NCBI RefSeq assembly: GCF_900112615.1
Contig: NZ_FOMK01000003.1
Span: forward strand, 956,678-1,020,677
Length of the DNA stretch: 64,000 nt
Direction of reading: 5' to 3'
Source of the DNA: Chitinophaga sp. CF118
GTDB lineage: Bacteria > Bacteroidota > Bacteroidia > Chitinophagales > Chitinophagaceae
The number at the start of each line of letters is the position of its first letter. Position 1 is the stretch's first letter. A program made the position numbers and the translations under genes. Below the pieces are notes generated by a model that saw nothing but the letters and a program-made list of their open reading frames with translations, had not been told where the DNA came from and made no database searches. Positions 52,951 to 62,419 of this stretch are shown piece after piece.

Positions 52951-54228
52951 TTATTGTCGTGGCTTTTCGCTTCTCCTGTTGTTATTACTGTTGTTACTTC
53001 TGCCGTGACCGCCAGGTGCAGGGCGTTTTTTACCATACTGACCACGGTTACCGCCACCACCGGAACGCTGCGACTTGGGCGTATATTCCGGTACAGGACC
53101 TAATTGCGCCGGTAATACAGCTTTGGTAACGGGTTTTCCCAACACTTCTTCTATACGGGCAAATTTCCGCTGTTCCTTCTCGCTTATAACAGTGTATGCA
53201 GTACCATCTGTAGCAGCCCGGGCGGTACGACCAATTCGGTGAATATAATCTTCCGCATCATTTGGTACATCGTAGTTGATAACGAGGTCGATGTCTTCTA
53301 TATCGATACCGCGGCTCAGGATATCTGTTGCCACCAGCATTTTCAGTTTCTTGTTCTTGAAGTCCATCAGCACCTGTTCGCGTTTCTCCTGTTCCAGATC
53401 GGAATGGATCTCTTCCACAGAGAACCGGGCACGTTGCAGTTCCTGAGCAAGTTGTTTTACGTTCTGTTTGCGGGAGCAGAAAACGATAATGCTGCCGAAT
53501 TCCTTTTGCTGCAGGATATGTTTGATCAGGGGAATCTTCTGTTCTTCGTATACAACAAAGGCTTCCTGTACAATTTTTTCAGGCGGCTTGGAAATGGCAA
53601 TATTGATCTCTTCCGGATTATGGAGAATCTTCATGGCCAGCTTGCGGATCTTATCCGGCATGGTTGCAGAAAACAGCAGGTTTTGTCTTTCTTTGGGCAG
53701 GAATGACGTAATCTTGATGATATCATCATTAAAGCCCATGTCCAGCATACGGTCAGCTTCATCCAATACCAGGTATTTCACGGAATCCAGCTTTACATAT
53801 CCCATATTCAGATGGGCTATCATACGGCCGGGGGTGCATATTACCATGTCTACTCCGGAAGAAAGGGCTTTCTTTTCTGCGGAGAAGAGGGCTCCGTTGC
53901 TACCACCATATACGGCAATAGAGCTCACATTTGTGAAATAAGACATTCCTTCAAGCGTTTGGGCTATCTGTACTGCCAGCTCACGCGTAGGCACAATGAT
54001 CAGTGAATTGATTTTATGTGCATCATGTGGTTCTGTAATTAGCCGGTGTATAATAGGCAATAAGAAAGCGGCTGTTTTACCGGTGCCTGTCTGTGCACAG
54101 GCCAGTATGTCTCTTCCTGCTATAATAGGGGGTATTACTTTTTGCTGAACAGGTGTCGCTGTTGTATAGCCCATGGCATCTATGCCATCCAATACCCGGT
54201 CATCCAGGTCAAATTCGTCAAAATACAA
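52951..54228 (-). CDS. DEAD-box RNA helicase (RhlE-like)
   Basis: 425 residues with all helicase motifs: Q motif GYTTATPVQQKVIP, AQTGTGKT, PTRELAVQI, VLDEADRML, LFSATMP, ATDILSRGIDIEDIDLVINYD and YIHRIGRTAR. After residue ~385 comes a basic Gly/Asn/Arg-rich tail suited to RNA binding. Such helicases remodel RNA in ribosome assembly and cold adaptation. It is monocistronic, ended by the duplicated hairpins. Confidence 0.94.
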   Translation of the reverse strand: MYFDEFDLDDRVLDGIDAMGYTTATPVQQKVIPPIIAGRDILACAQTGTGKTAAFLLPIIHRLITEPHDAHKINSLIIVPTRELAVQIAQTLEGMSYFTNVSSIAVYGGSNGALFSAEKKALSSGVDMVICTPGRMIAHLNMGYVKLDSVKYLVLDEADRMLDMGFNDDIIKITSFLPKERQNLLFSATMPDKIRKLAMKILHNPEEINIAISKPPEKIVQEAFVVYEEQKIPLIKHILQQKEFGSIIVFCSRKQNVKQLAQELQRARFSVEEIHSDLEQEKREQVLMDFKNKKLKMLVATDILSRGIDIEDIDLVINYDVPNDAEDYIHRIGRTARAATDGTAYTVISEKEQRKFARIEEVLGKPVTKAVLPAQLGPVPEYTPKSQRSGGGGNRGQYGKKRPAPGGHGRSNNSNNNRRSEKPRQ

Positions 54229-54339
54229 AATAATTATATGTTTTAAATCATTGAATAATCTAAAGATACGTAATTGTAAGCACTGGACACGGTATGTTCT
54301 TTGCAGGTAAGAGCATGATTACCATAAAATTTGCTCATT

Positions 54340-55416
54340 ATGCTGGAAGATTTACAGAAAAGCCTGCATTTGCCACCTTTCCTATGGAATATATTGCTGG
54401 GATGTGCGGCCGTCCTGACGGGGTTTGTTATTAAATTTTTGCTCGCACTGTTTCTGAAACATACTACCAGGAATATTTCGGATTATTCGCTGGTAAGATC
54501 TGTGCTGAACAGGCTGGGTAAACCAATCAATTATTTCCTGCCCATACTGGTATTTAATATGGTGATGCCATTTATGGAGCTTTCTCCCAAACCTCTCTCC
54601 ATTTTAAGTAAACTAGTAGAGATCTCACTAATTATATCTTTCGGTTATGCACTGACGGGGTTGGTAAAGGTATTTGAAGATTATATGTACCATACATATG
54701 ATCTGAAGAAAGAAGATAATTTGAAAGAACGTAAACTGCGCACACAATTACAATTTGTACGTAAGCTCACCATCAGCATGATTCTCCTGTTAACCCTATG
54801 TGCAGTACTGCTGAGTTTTGATAGCCTTCGCAAAATTGGCGCTGGTCTGCTGACCGGTGTGGGAGTAGGAGGTATCATTGTTGGTTTTGCGGCACAACGT
54901 TCCCTGTCTAATTTCCTGGCAGGAATGCAGATCGCTTTTACGCAGCCTATCCGGATAGATGATGTGCTGGTAGTAGAAGGGGAGTGGGGCAGGGTGGAAG
55001 AGATTTCACTCACTTATGTAGTGCTGGGAATCTGGGATGAGCGTAAACTGATTCTGCCTATAAACTATTTCATAGAAAAACCTTTCCAGAACTGGACACG
55101 TACGGGCTCTGCTATCCTGGGTACGGTATTCCTTTACCTGGATTATAATGCTCCTGTGGATGCCATCCGGGCAGAATTTGAACGTTTATTGGAAGATCAT
55201 CCGTTATGGGATAAACGGGTAAAAGTGGTACATGTTACGAATATCACTGAGCGGACAATGGAAATCAGGTTACTGATAAGTGCCAGAAGTTCGGGCAGAG
55301 CATTTGATCTACGGTGTTTTTTGCGGGAAAAAATGATGCTTTTTATCCAGGAGCAGCATCCTTACTGTTTACCTAAAACAAGAGCTGCCCTGGATACTGA
55401 ATTAAAAAACTCTTAA
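54340..55416 (+). CDS. MscS-family mechanosensitive channel
   Basis: 358 residues from the ATG at 54340 (three codons after a TTG that keeps the frame open). Four or five membrane helices lie in residues ~15-190; the pore helix region has GAGLLTGVGVGGIIVGFAAQRSLSNFLAG, then the beta domain FTQPIRIDDVLVVEGEWGRVEEISLTYVVLGIWD, hallmarks of the MscS family. It would release osmolytes under hypo-osmotic shock. Its 3' end overlaps the convergent VOC gene by 4 bp. Confidence 0.92.
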   Translation: MLEDLQKSLHLPPFLWNILLGCAAVLTGFVIKFLLALFLKHTTRNISDYSLVRSVLNRLGKPINYFLPILVFNMVMPFMELSPKPLSILSKLVEISLIISFGYALTGLVKVFEDYMYHTYDLKKEDNLKERKLRTQLQFVRKLTISMILLLTLCAVLLSFDSLRKIGAGLLTGVGVGGIIVGFAAQRSLSNFLAGMQIAFTQPIRIDDVLVVEGEWGRVEEISLTYVVLGIWDERKLILPINYFIEKPFQNWTRTGSAILGTVFLYLDYNAPVDAIRAEFERLLEDHPLWDKRVKVVHVTNITERTMEIRLLISARSSGRAFDLRCFLREKMMLFIQEQHPYCLPKTRAALDTELKNS

Positions 55417-55874
55417 TACTTATCATCATTTATTTCTACCCAATATCCTTCGGGATCTTTGAAGTAAATCTGTTTTACACCATCTACCCTTGAAGTGGGA
55501 GTATCAGCAACGCCCTTCCAGCTTTCAAAAGGAATATTGTTCGTATGCAGGCGGGCAATAAATTCGTCTATGGATGGTACACTGAAACAAAGATGTGAAT
55601 TCTTATCGTGAGTGGTAATTTCCTTAGCTCCACTTATCAGGTGTAACTGGCTGTGTGTACCTATTTTAAACCAGGTATGACGGCCATCATGAAAAGGTTC
55701 AGGAATGGTATCGATCTGAACAATATCCCGGTAAAAGGCGGTACATTTTTCCAGGTCGAATACATAGACGGCTATGTGATTGAGGATGGGAGATTTCTTT
55801 TGGGCAAAAGAGGGTATAACATTGAGCGTCATAACTGCCGCAAGTAGCAGACAAGGTGGAATCAGTTTTTTCAT
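55413..55874 (-). CDS. Exported VOC-family (glyoxalase-like) protein
   Basis: 153 residues. A signal peptide (MKKLIPPCLLLAAVMTL to SFAQ) precedes a single glyoxalase/bleomycin-resistance domain: LNHIAVYVFDLEKCTAFYRDIV, SHLCFSVPSIDEFIARL and KQIYFKDPEGYWVEIND with metal-binding-type His and Glu. Most VOC enzymes are cytoplasmic, so the signal peptide is uncommon. Substrate unknown. Confidence 0.87.
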   Translation of the reverse strand: MKKLIPPCLLLAAVMTLNVIPSFAQKKSPILNHIAVYVFDLEKCTAFYRDIVQIDTIPEPFHDGRHTWFKIGTHSQLHLISGAKEITTHDKNSHLCFSVPSIDEFIARLHTNNIPFESWKGVADTPTSRVDGVKQIYFKDPEGYWVEINDDKY

Positions 55875-55894
55875 GCCAACAATATACTGCGTTC

Positions 55895-56416
55895 CTAGTT
55901 GAATTTCAGTAAGATTTTTGTCACAGATAATCCACCATCCGTTTTAATATTTACAATATAAGGTCCCTGAGGCCATTTGGTAGCATCAAAAGTATACTTC
56001 AGGCTCCAGAATGGATCGCCAGGCGACATAGATTGTTCTACCTTATCAGTAAACATCACCTGCCCCAGCAGATTTACAACACGTACGTTAACTACTTTAG
56101 TAAGTGAATCAAGTGTAAACTTAATGGCAGCCTGATCGACAGTAGGGTTTGGATAAAGTACCATGTCGTCCGCGAGACTGTTGGATCTACTGCCAGTTGG
56201 TGGTTGCTGAAAACCCTGAGTAAGCGTAAGCGTGAGGCTACTGCTGGTTTTCGATTCTATTACAGCTTCTCCAACAGTATAATCCAGTTGTATCTGTGAG
56301 AGTATTATACCACCGGCACCGGTAGAAGCCGATACCTGCCTCTCCAGTTTCTGAGCAACAGCATTTCCTGCTGCAAGCAGCAGGAAACACACAGGGAATA
56401 AATGTCTTAGTCTCAT
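55895..56416 (-). CDS. Small T9SS-exported surface protein
   Basis: 173 residues from the ATG at 56416; the frame is open 12 codons further into the upstream gene, but this Met gives the signal peptide (MRLRHLFPVCFLLLAAG to AVAQ). The middle has the SxTVGEAV / TLTQGFQQP pattern found before many sorting domains, and the C terminus is a T9SS type A domain (VLYPNPTVDQAAIKF, then GPYIVNIKTDGG). One base separates it from the upstream OmpA-domain gene, so the pair is coupled. Confidence 0.88.
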   Translation of the reverse strand: MRLRHLFPVCFLLLAAGNAVAQKLERQVSASTGAGGIILSQIQLDYTVGEAVIESKTSSSLTLTLTQGFQQPPTGSRSNSLADDMVLYPNPTVDQAAIKFTLDSLTKVVNVRVVNLLGQVMFTDKVEQSMSPGDPFWSLKYTFDATKWPQGPYIVNIKTDGGLSVTKILLKFN

Positions 56417-56417
56417 T

Positions 56418-59123
56418 TTATTGTTGTTCAGTAAAGATTTCCATTTCCACACGTCTGTTTTTCTCTCTTTCTGCCTTTGTTTGATTCGTTGTCAGTGGTT
56501 TCGTTTGTCCGTAACCAATAGCAGAAATATGTTTTGCATCCACACCCTTAGTTTGCAGATACTGTTTTACTGCTTCACTTCTCTTTTCAGATAATTCCTG
56601 GTTCAAAGCAGGAGTACCTTCACTATCTGTATGACCACTCAGTTTCAGATGCCATTCAGGATGGGCCTGCAGGAGAGTAGCTATGTTGTCCAGTGATGAG
56701 AGCGATGATTTAGAAATTTCCGCTTTACCGGTAGAGAACTGCAGATTTTTGAATGCTTTGTTTACAACTGCCTCTTCTTCTGTTTTCAATGTTGCTTTAA
56801 CAGGAGAAGTCTGAACAGAATCCTGAGCGGCTGGTAAAGGACCAGGAGCTGCACCAAAACGGCTGTCGGAATAAGCGATACGCACACCGTCTACATCAAT
56901 TTCATCTGCACGGGAAGCAACTATCTGCCATGTAAAAGACACATCAGATTTGCCACCCTGTAATTCTTTTACATCAAAACCCTTTGCAGATTTATTAGTC
57001 ACAAATACACCATTACATTCACCTTCCAGTTGTATAAATACTTTCAGCGGATGTTTTTCATCCACCCTGATGCTTCTTGTAAGTAAACGTTCGAGATCTA
57101 TATGTGTGATACCGTTTTTTAGTTGTCCTTCTCCAAAATCCTGGAATAAAACTTCCGGTGCTTCTGTACAGTACAATAACCGGCGGTTGCCATTATCATC
57201 TTTTACGATGGTGGCTTTGGGTGCGTTTGATGTAATGCCTAAGTACATACGGGTAGATGCGGTATCATACCGGCCGGCCAGGTAAGTATATACCAATGGG
57301 GTAAACACAAGTGGATTAATAGTTTGAACTCTGTATTCAAAATACCCCCCCCAGCGTTTTACTTCAGGATCTGAAGTATTGGTGGTTTGGGCATATCCGG
57401 CAACACCTATGTTTAAACTGTTTCCTGATACACCTGCACCGCCAACTGGTACAACAGGTTTCTGATTATTACCACCACCAGCAACACCTACACCTGATGC
57501 TACAGTTGTTCCTACGTTGAATGTACCTACATTAGTACCTATACCTACTACCCCCGCACCACCAAGAACACCACCGGCCCCGGTTGGGAGAGGAAGCGCA
57601 GTGGGTGAAAGAAGGTCAATTTTATTACCCACCCCTAGAACACCAACACCAGCAGCTGTATTCAATGAGTATCCTATTATACCGCTTCCATAACTAATGG
57701 AACTGCTGAGTGCCGGAGACATCGTTACCCCATAAATACCATACCCCCCGTTGATGGAAGAGTTTTCTCCTCTAACAGGGTAAGAATTCTTGTTGCTGCC
57801 ATATCCGTATATTCCATAACCAGTATTCGATACACCTTTAACACCAAATCCTCCGCTGTAATTACGACCAAATATTGCTGCTGAGTTTCCCCCTGCGTAT
57901 GCATTAATACCATTCAGGGGTACATTAGGTGTCGTATTGAGTGCAAGTGGAGCATTTCCTGAATATACAGCCAGTACACCCGTTCCCTGTAAGACCGTTG
58001 TATCAGCAGTACCATTTATCAGTATTCCAGGACCCGCATTAAAACGCATCCTTTCCTGAATGATACCATTACCATTTGTTTTTATAATAAAAGCGGTGGA
58101 GTCCAGTGTCCCAATAAAATCTGCGCTACCATCTGTTGCCTGGTTACCGCCTATCAGCCAGGTTCGGCCTGTAGAGGTAACGGTATCTAAGGCTGAAGTG
58201 GTGAGCTGTACATGTCCCGTTGGTTTGTAGTCCAGTGTTTTTATAGTAAATCCACTCCCACCTTCTGCAAGGATCTGCCAGGCAGTACCATCATATATGT
58301 AAGAAGTTCTGTCGGTTGTATTATAATAAGCCTGGTTCAGTGATGGACTGGCCGGAGCTGTAGCAAAAGTACCCTGCCAGCTGATGGATACACCCTGAAC
58401 ACCATCCTGGGAAAGAATCTGCCAGGCAGTACCATCATATATATATGCTTTCTTGTCAGTCGTATTGTAATAAGCCTGGTTTAGTCCCGGAGCAGTAGGA
58501 TCCGTGGTAAAGGTACCCAGCCAGAATATACTGGTACCCGGAATGCCATCCTGGGCAAGAATCTGCCAGGTGCCGGTACTGTCGTAGATATATGCTTTCT
58601 TGTCTGTACTATTATAATAGGCCTGGTTCTCAATAGCTGAAGCCGGTGCAACAGCATAACTGCCCAGCCAATTAATGGCTACACTACCACCACCGCCACC
58701 ACCGGAGCCTCCGTTAGCGGCATATAACGCATAAGGAACACTCATGAATGGCATTACGCCTATCATTAAAAAGGTACCACTTCCGTTAATATCTATTTCA
58801 ACCTGCAGGTATTGATTTCCATTGCTCCAGGGTATATTGCTAAAAGAGCCAAGCTGAGTCTGGCCTTTACCAATCATCAAAGTAAATAGCCCTTGTGCTG
58901 TTGTAGTCGCATTCTGGATTTCAACATAGGAGGCGCTTCCTGCTTCAGAACCGTCTAAAATGCTGAATTTCACCTGAATTGCCTGCAAAGCCAATACTTC
59001 ACCTTTTGCGTTTCTGGCTATTGCCTGATAATTAATTCCCTGCAATCCGGTTTGCTGAGCCTGTGTATTAATACTCAGGCAAATAAGCAGGGGAACAATT
59101 AAAATGAGTAGAATACCTTTCAT
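56418..59123 (-). CDS. Large OmpA-domain surface protein with N-terminal repeats
   Basis: 901 residues with a signal peptide (to NTQAQ). Residues ~25-140 form a beta-rich domain (GINYQAIARNAKGEVL, PFMSVPYALYAA) often found in Bacteroidota tail-fibre-like proteins. A Gly-rich linker and three ~46-residue repeats (NQAYYNTTDKKAYIYDGTAW) follow, then a long region with Gly-rich repeats. The last ~110 residues are an OmpA peptidoglycan-binding domain (LSGHTDSEGTPALNQELSEKR, NRRVEMEIF). It is probably an outer-membrane protein anchored to the wall that carries a long extension. Confidence 0.85.
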   Translation of the reverse strand: MKGILLILIVPLLICLSINTQAQQTGLQGINYQAIARNAKGEVLALQAIQVKFSILDGSEAGSASYVEIQNATTTAQGLFTLMIGKGQTQLGSFSNIPWSNGNQYLQVEIDINGSGTFLMIGVMPFMSVPYALYAANGGSGGGGGGSVAINWLGSYAVAPASAIENQAYYNSTDKKAYIYDSTGTWQILAQDGIPGTSIFWLGTFTTDPTAPGLNQAYYNTTDKKAYIYDGTAWQILSQDGVQGVSISWQGTFATAPASPSLNQAYYNTTDRTSYIYDGTAWQILAEGGSGFTIKTLDYKPTGHVQLTTSALDTVTSTGRTWLIGGNQATDGSADFIGTLDSTAFIIKTNGNGIIQERMRFNAGPGILINGTADTTVLQGTGVLAVYSGNAPLALNTTPNVPLNGINAYAGGNSAAIFGRNYSGGFGVKGVSNTGYGIYGYGSNKNSYPVRGENSSINGGYGIYGVTMSPALSSSISYGSGIIGYSLNTAAGVGVLGVGNKIDLLSPTALPLPTGAGGVLGGAGVVGIGTNVGTFNVGTTVASGVGVAGGGNNQKPVVPVGGAGVSGNSLNIGVAGYAQTTNTSDPEVKRWGGYFEYRVQTINPLVFTPLVYTYLAGRYDTASTRMYLGITSNAPKATIVKDDNGNRRLLYCTEAPEVLFQDFGEGQLKNGITHIDLERLLTRSIRVDEKHPLKVFIQLEGECNGVFVTNKSAKGFDVKELQGGKSDVSFTWQIVASRADEIDVDGVRIAYSDSRFGAAPGPLPAAQDSVQTSPVKATLKTEEEAVVNKAFKNLQFSTGKAEISKSSLSSLDNIATLLQAHPEWHLKLSGHTDSEGTPALNQELSEKRSEAVKQYLQTKGVDAKHISAIGYGQTKPLTTNQTKAEREKNRRVEMEIFTEQQ

Positions 59124-59374
59124 CTCATAGGATATTTGGTGGTTGTATAATATAAAATTATATTATATCTCATATTATAAATAAAGTAAAGATAAGATTT
59201 TATTTTTATTCTAAAGTTATTTAATGTCTATTCTGCAGTCCTCACACATACGTAGTATGATAAAATGGCGGATTTCAGGGATAACAAAAACTTTGTAACT
59301 TCTCTTTTTATTATAGAATAATATTATTAAAAATGGCAAATTAACTTATCATAGCTATTGGTTACCAGCGTGTA
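59124..59374. other. AT-rich divergent region upstream of the OmpA-domain operon
   Basis: Very AT-rich sequence with no gene visible. It must hold the promoter of the minus-strand OmpA-domain operon. I could not identify a clear TTTG/TAnnTTTG pair. Confidence 0.4.
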
Positions 59375-59686
59375 ATGTCTTATTTGATTATAGATGATGC
59401 AGATCTTTTCCTGAATTTTACCAAAAAGGCTTTGGAGCCACAGAGAAACATGTCAGCCGCCGGAAAAATGAAACGATTGGTCATAGAGAATTACAAATCG
59501 GTGACAGTACTTTCATATTTGCAGATCGTACTGATGAGTATTCCAGTTAGAATGCAATCCGAACCGGCGGCATTACAGACCCTTGCAGTAATACCTGGTG
59601 GATCGTTACTGCCAAATAAACCTAGGTCGATCGTTTTCCTTTCTGCCTTCCATACCGTATCTTGCCTGACTAAAGGAATTAGAGAT
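59375..59686 (+). pseudogene. Possible decayed receiver-domain remnant, in frame with GH92 gene
   Basis: The GH92 reading frame is open for 104 codons before its signal-peptide Met. This stretch resembles a response-regulator receiver: YLIIDDADLFLNFTKKALE (acidic pair at residues 7-8), IVLMSIPVRM where the phospho-accepting Asp would be (Ser55 instead), and SIVFLSAF at the conserved Ser/Thr-Ala position. No Lys motif follows. It may be a remnant of a receiver gene that lost its stop, or chance. Confidence 0.3.
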
Positions 59687-61999
59687 ATGCAATTGGGTCT
59701 TAAGCAATACCGCTTGCTGGCATTATCACTGCTTTGCACGGGTTTTCATGTAAATGGACAGCAGAAAAAGGGGACTGTTCAGGAATCGCAGAAGAAAATA
59801 GCTGCGCAGAATACAAAAAGTTATAAACCTGTAGAATATGTGGATCCTTATATAGGATCAGGTGGACATGGACACGTATTTGTAGGTGCCAGTGTTCCTT
59901 TTGGTGCGGTACAGGTGGGACCAACCAATATTGTAAAAGGGTGGGACTGGTGTTCCGGCTATCACTATTCTGATAGTGTGGTAATAGGATTTCCGCAAAC
60001 CCACCTGAGTGGTACCGGAATCGGTGATCTCGGAGATGTATTGATTATGCCTTACACAGGCAAAATCAGAACTAACCACGGTACACAGGAAGATCCTACC
60101 TCTGGCTATGGCTCCCATTATTCACATAAGAACGAAAGAGCTTTTCCCGGATATTACTCCGTACAACTCGATGATTATAAAATTAAAGTGGAACTGACTG
60201 CTTCTGAGCGTGTTGGATTTCATAAATATACTTTTCCGCAGGGAGAAGAAGGACATGTCATCATTGACCTGAAAGAAGGTATCGGCTGGGATGCTCCGGT
60301 TGAAACCTTTATCACCAAAAAAGATGAGTATACACTGGAAGGATATCGTTATTCCAAAGGCTGGGCAGTAGATCAGCGCCTCTGGTTCGCTATCCGCAGT
60401 AATGTTCCGTTAAAAGAATTCGCCGTATTTGAAGATAATACCCAACAACCAGGTAAAGAACTAAAGGGGGTGAAAGTAAAAGGTGTGATCTCTTTCGACA
60501 AGGCTCCTGCTCAGGTAATGCTGAAGGTTGGTATCTCTCCTGTAAGCAGTGAAAATGCACTAGCCAATATCAATGCTGAAATACCAGGATGGGATTTCTC
60601 TGCTGCTACCAACAGTGCCAGTGCTAAATGGAATACAGAATTGTCTAAGATCAAAGTGGAAACGAAAGACGAAAACACAAAACGTATTTTCTATTCAGCT
60701 TTCTACCACACAATGGTAGCTCCTATCTTATTTAATGACCATAATGGTGCTTACCGTGGTACAGATAAGAAAGTATATCCAAACCCAAGCTTTGATAATT
60801 ATACTGTTTTCTCCCTGTGGGATATCTATCGTTCAGATGCGCCGTTATATACTTTAACGCAGCCGGAAAGAGTGAACAGCTTCGTTAATTCCATGGTAAC
60901 TATTTTCAAGCAACAGGGTAAACTGCCAATCTGGCCATTGATGGGTAGTGAAACCAACTGTATGGTGGGCTATAGTGCGGCCCCTGTTATTGCAGATGCA
61001 TATCTGAAAGGATTTAAAGGTTTTGATGCTAACACAGCTTTTGAAGCCATGAAGGCTTCTGCGATGCGCGATGATCTGGGCATGAAAGATATCAAAGCAA
61101 AAGGATACATTCCTGCTGATAAAGAATATGAGTCTGTATCCAAAGCAATGGAATATGCGGTGGATGACTGGTGTATTGCTGCAATGGCGAAGAAACTGGG
61201 CCGTATTGAAGACTTTAACTATTTTTCAAAACGTGCGGATTATTACAAGAACTACTTCGACAGCAACATTAAATTCGTTCGTCCAAAATTAGATGATGGT
61301 AGCTGGAAAATACCTTATGATCCATTCAATTCCATTCATGAGAAAGGAGACTTTACAGAGGGTAATGGCTGGCAGTATACCTGGCTGGTTCCGCAGGATG
61401 TAGAAGGACTGATCAACCTGATGGGTGGTGATGAGCCATTTACAAAGAAACTGGATAGCTTGTTTGTTGCTAAAGGCAGCATGGGTGAACTGGCATCTAA
61501 CGATATCTCCGGCCTGATAGGCATGTATGCGCATGGGAATGAGCCTAGTCACCATGTTACCTATATGTATGCATATGCTGGTAACCAATGGAAAACGGCA
61601 GAAAAAGTAAGGCAGGTAATGAAAGAATTCTATACTGCTACTCCTGAAGGATTGGCTGGTAATGAAGATTGTGGGGCAATGTCTTCCTGGTACGTATTTT
61701 CATCCCTGGGCTTTTATCCGGTAAATCCTGCGAAAGGTATCTATGTATTTGGTAGCCCGCTGTTCGATAAAGCCAGCATGAAATTACAGGGTGGTAAAAC
61801 ATTTACTGTGGAAACGCTGAACAACAATGCACAGAACATCTATATCCAGAGTGTTACACTGAATGGTAAGCCTTATAACAATAGTTATATCCGTCATGAG
61901 GATATTCTGAAAGGTGGTGTACTGAAACTGACAATGGGTAGCAAACCGGCGTTGGATTTTGGTAAACAGGCTGCAAACCGTCCGGATTCGAAATATTAA
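59687..61999 (+). CDS. GH92 alpha-mannosidase, exported
   Basis: 770 residues from the ATG at 59687, chosen because it gives a signal peptide (LKQYRLLALSLLCTGFHVNG). GH92 hallmarks: VDPYIGSGGHGHVFVGASVPFG, GYHYSDSVVIGFPQTHLSGTG, FYHTMVAPILFND, IWPLMGSETNCMVGYSA, EGNGWQYTWLVPQD and NEDCGAMSSWYVFSSLGFYPV. These enzymes remove alpha-mannose with calcium, often from N-glycans or yeast mannan. It has no PUL partners in this window. The gene ends 24 bp before a textbook terminator. Confidence 0.93.
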   Translation: MQLGLKQYRLLALSLLCTGFHVNGQQKKGTVQESQKKIAAQNTKSYKPVEYVDPYIGSGGHGHVFVGASVPFGAVQVGPTNIVKGWDWCSGYHYSDSVVIGFPQTHLSGTGIGDLGDVLIMPYTGKIRTNHGTQEDPTSGYGSHYSHKNERAFPGYYSVQLDDYKIKVELTASERVGFHKYTFPQGEEGHVIIDLKEGIGWDAPVETFITKKDEYTLEGYRYSKGWAVDQRLWFAIRSNVPLKEFAVFEDNTQQPGKELKGVKVKGVISFDKAPAQVMLKVGISPVSSENALANINAEIPGWDFSAATNSASAKWNTELSKIKVETKDENTKRIFYSAFYHTMVAPILFNDHNGAYRGTDKKVYPNPSFDNYTVFSLWDIYRSDAPLYTLTQPERVNSFVNSMVTIFKQQGKLPIWPLMGSETNCMVGYSAAPVIADAYLKGFKGFDANTAFEAMKASAMRDDLGMKDIKAKGYIPADKEYESVSKAMEYAVDDWCIAAMAKKLGRIEDFNYFSKRADYYKNYFDSNIKFVRPKLDDGSWKIPYDPFNSIHEKGDFTEGNGWQYTWLVPQDVEGLINLMGGDEPFTKKLDSLFVAKGSMGELASNDISGLIGMYAHGNEPSHHVTYMYAYAGNQWKTAEKVRQVMKEFYTATPEGLAGNEDCGAMSSWYVFSSLGFYPVNPAKGIYVFGSPLFDKASMKLQGGKTFTVETLNNNAQNIYIQSVTLNGKPYNNSYIRHEDILKGGVLKLTMGSKPALDFGKQAANRPDSKY

Positions 62000-62023
62000 A
62001 GATCTGAATTGATTGATATATTG

Positions 62024-62047
62024 AAAGGGGCTTCGGCCCCTTTTTTT
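62024..62047 (+). terminator. Rho-independent terminator after the GH92 gene
   Basis: AAAGGGGC-TTCG-GCCCCTTT (62024-62043) with a UUCG tetraloop, then a T run. Confidence 0.92.
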
Positions 62048-62082
62048 GTGGAATAAAGAATGTAACGTAAATGGACGGACTG

Positions 62083-62137
62083 ACTATCATTTAAATGATA
62101 GTATCAAAAATAAAAGGTTTGATGATCATTTAAATGA
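62083..62137. promoter_or_regulatory. Two copies of a TCATTTAAATGA palindrome
   Basis: ACTATCATTTAAATGATAGT (62083-62102) is a perfect 20-bp palindrome, and its core TCATTTAAATGA recurs at 62126-62137, centres 39 bp apart. The site lies in the gap between the convergent GH92 gene and the small two-gene cassette; the function is unclear. Confidence 0.4.
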
Positions 62138-62164
62138 AATATCATGTCCACCAATGTCCCAAAC

Positions 62165-62201
62165 AAGAAGAGGCTGTATCGCTACGACACAACCTCTTCT
62201 T
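62165..62201 (-). terminator. Terminator of the two-gene cassette
   Basis: A 9-bp stem AAGAAGAGG/CCTCTTCTT (62165-62173 and 62193-62201) with internal pairing (GT/AC, TCG/CGA) lies 25 bp past the stop of the small minus-strand gene. Confidence 0.65.
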
Positions 62202-62226
62202 AAGTATTGTTTTAATAAGCTGTTTA

Positions 62227-62394
62227 TTATTTTATTGCTTTAAGCAGTAGCCTAAGCATATCAGCGTCTTCCTTTGATTTAATAGTTTCAGTGATAGAAT
62301 TATATACGTAACGTGGTACTATCGTTCCACCCATACGCTGTTTTTTTAATTTCTCATTGAGCTCATCTGCTCTTCTAAGTATTTCTTCTTTCAT
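62227..62394 (-). CDS. Small protein next to the DUF6934-like gene, unknown function
   Basis: 55 residues from the Met at 62394 (the frame opens six codons earlier). Sequence: a charged helix (ILRRADELNEKLKKQRMGG) and a C-terminal helix (SKEDADMLRLLLKAIK). It is the downstream partner of the 184-residue gene on the same strand, 25 bp away. A short charged partner beside a conserved gene resembles toxin-antitoxin pairs in layout, but there is no recognised domain. Confidence 0.6.
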   Translation of the reverse strand: MKEEILRRADELNEKLKKQRMGGTIVPRYVYNSITETIKSKEDADMLRLLLKAIK

Positions 62395-62419
62395 AAAAGG
62401 AATTTTAAACAATGATCTA

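Noticed and set aside
53239..53941. 155- and 157-codon plus-strand frames opposite the helicase gene
   Set aside because: Complement of well-conserved helicase motifs with no recognisable domain or promoter.
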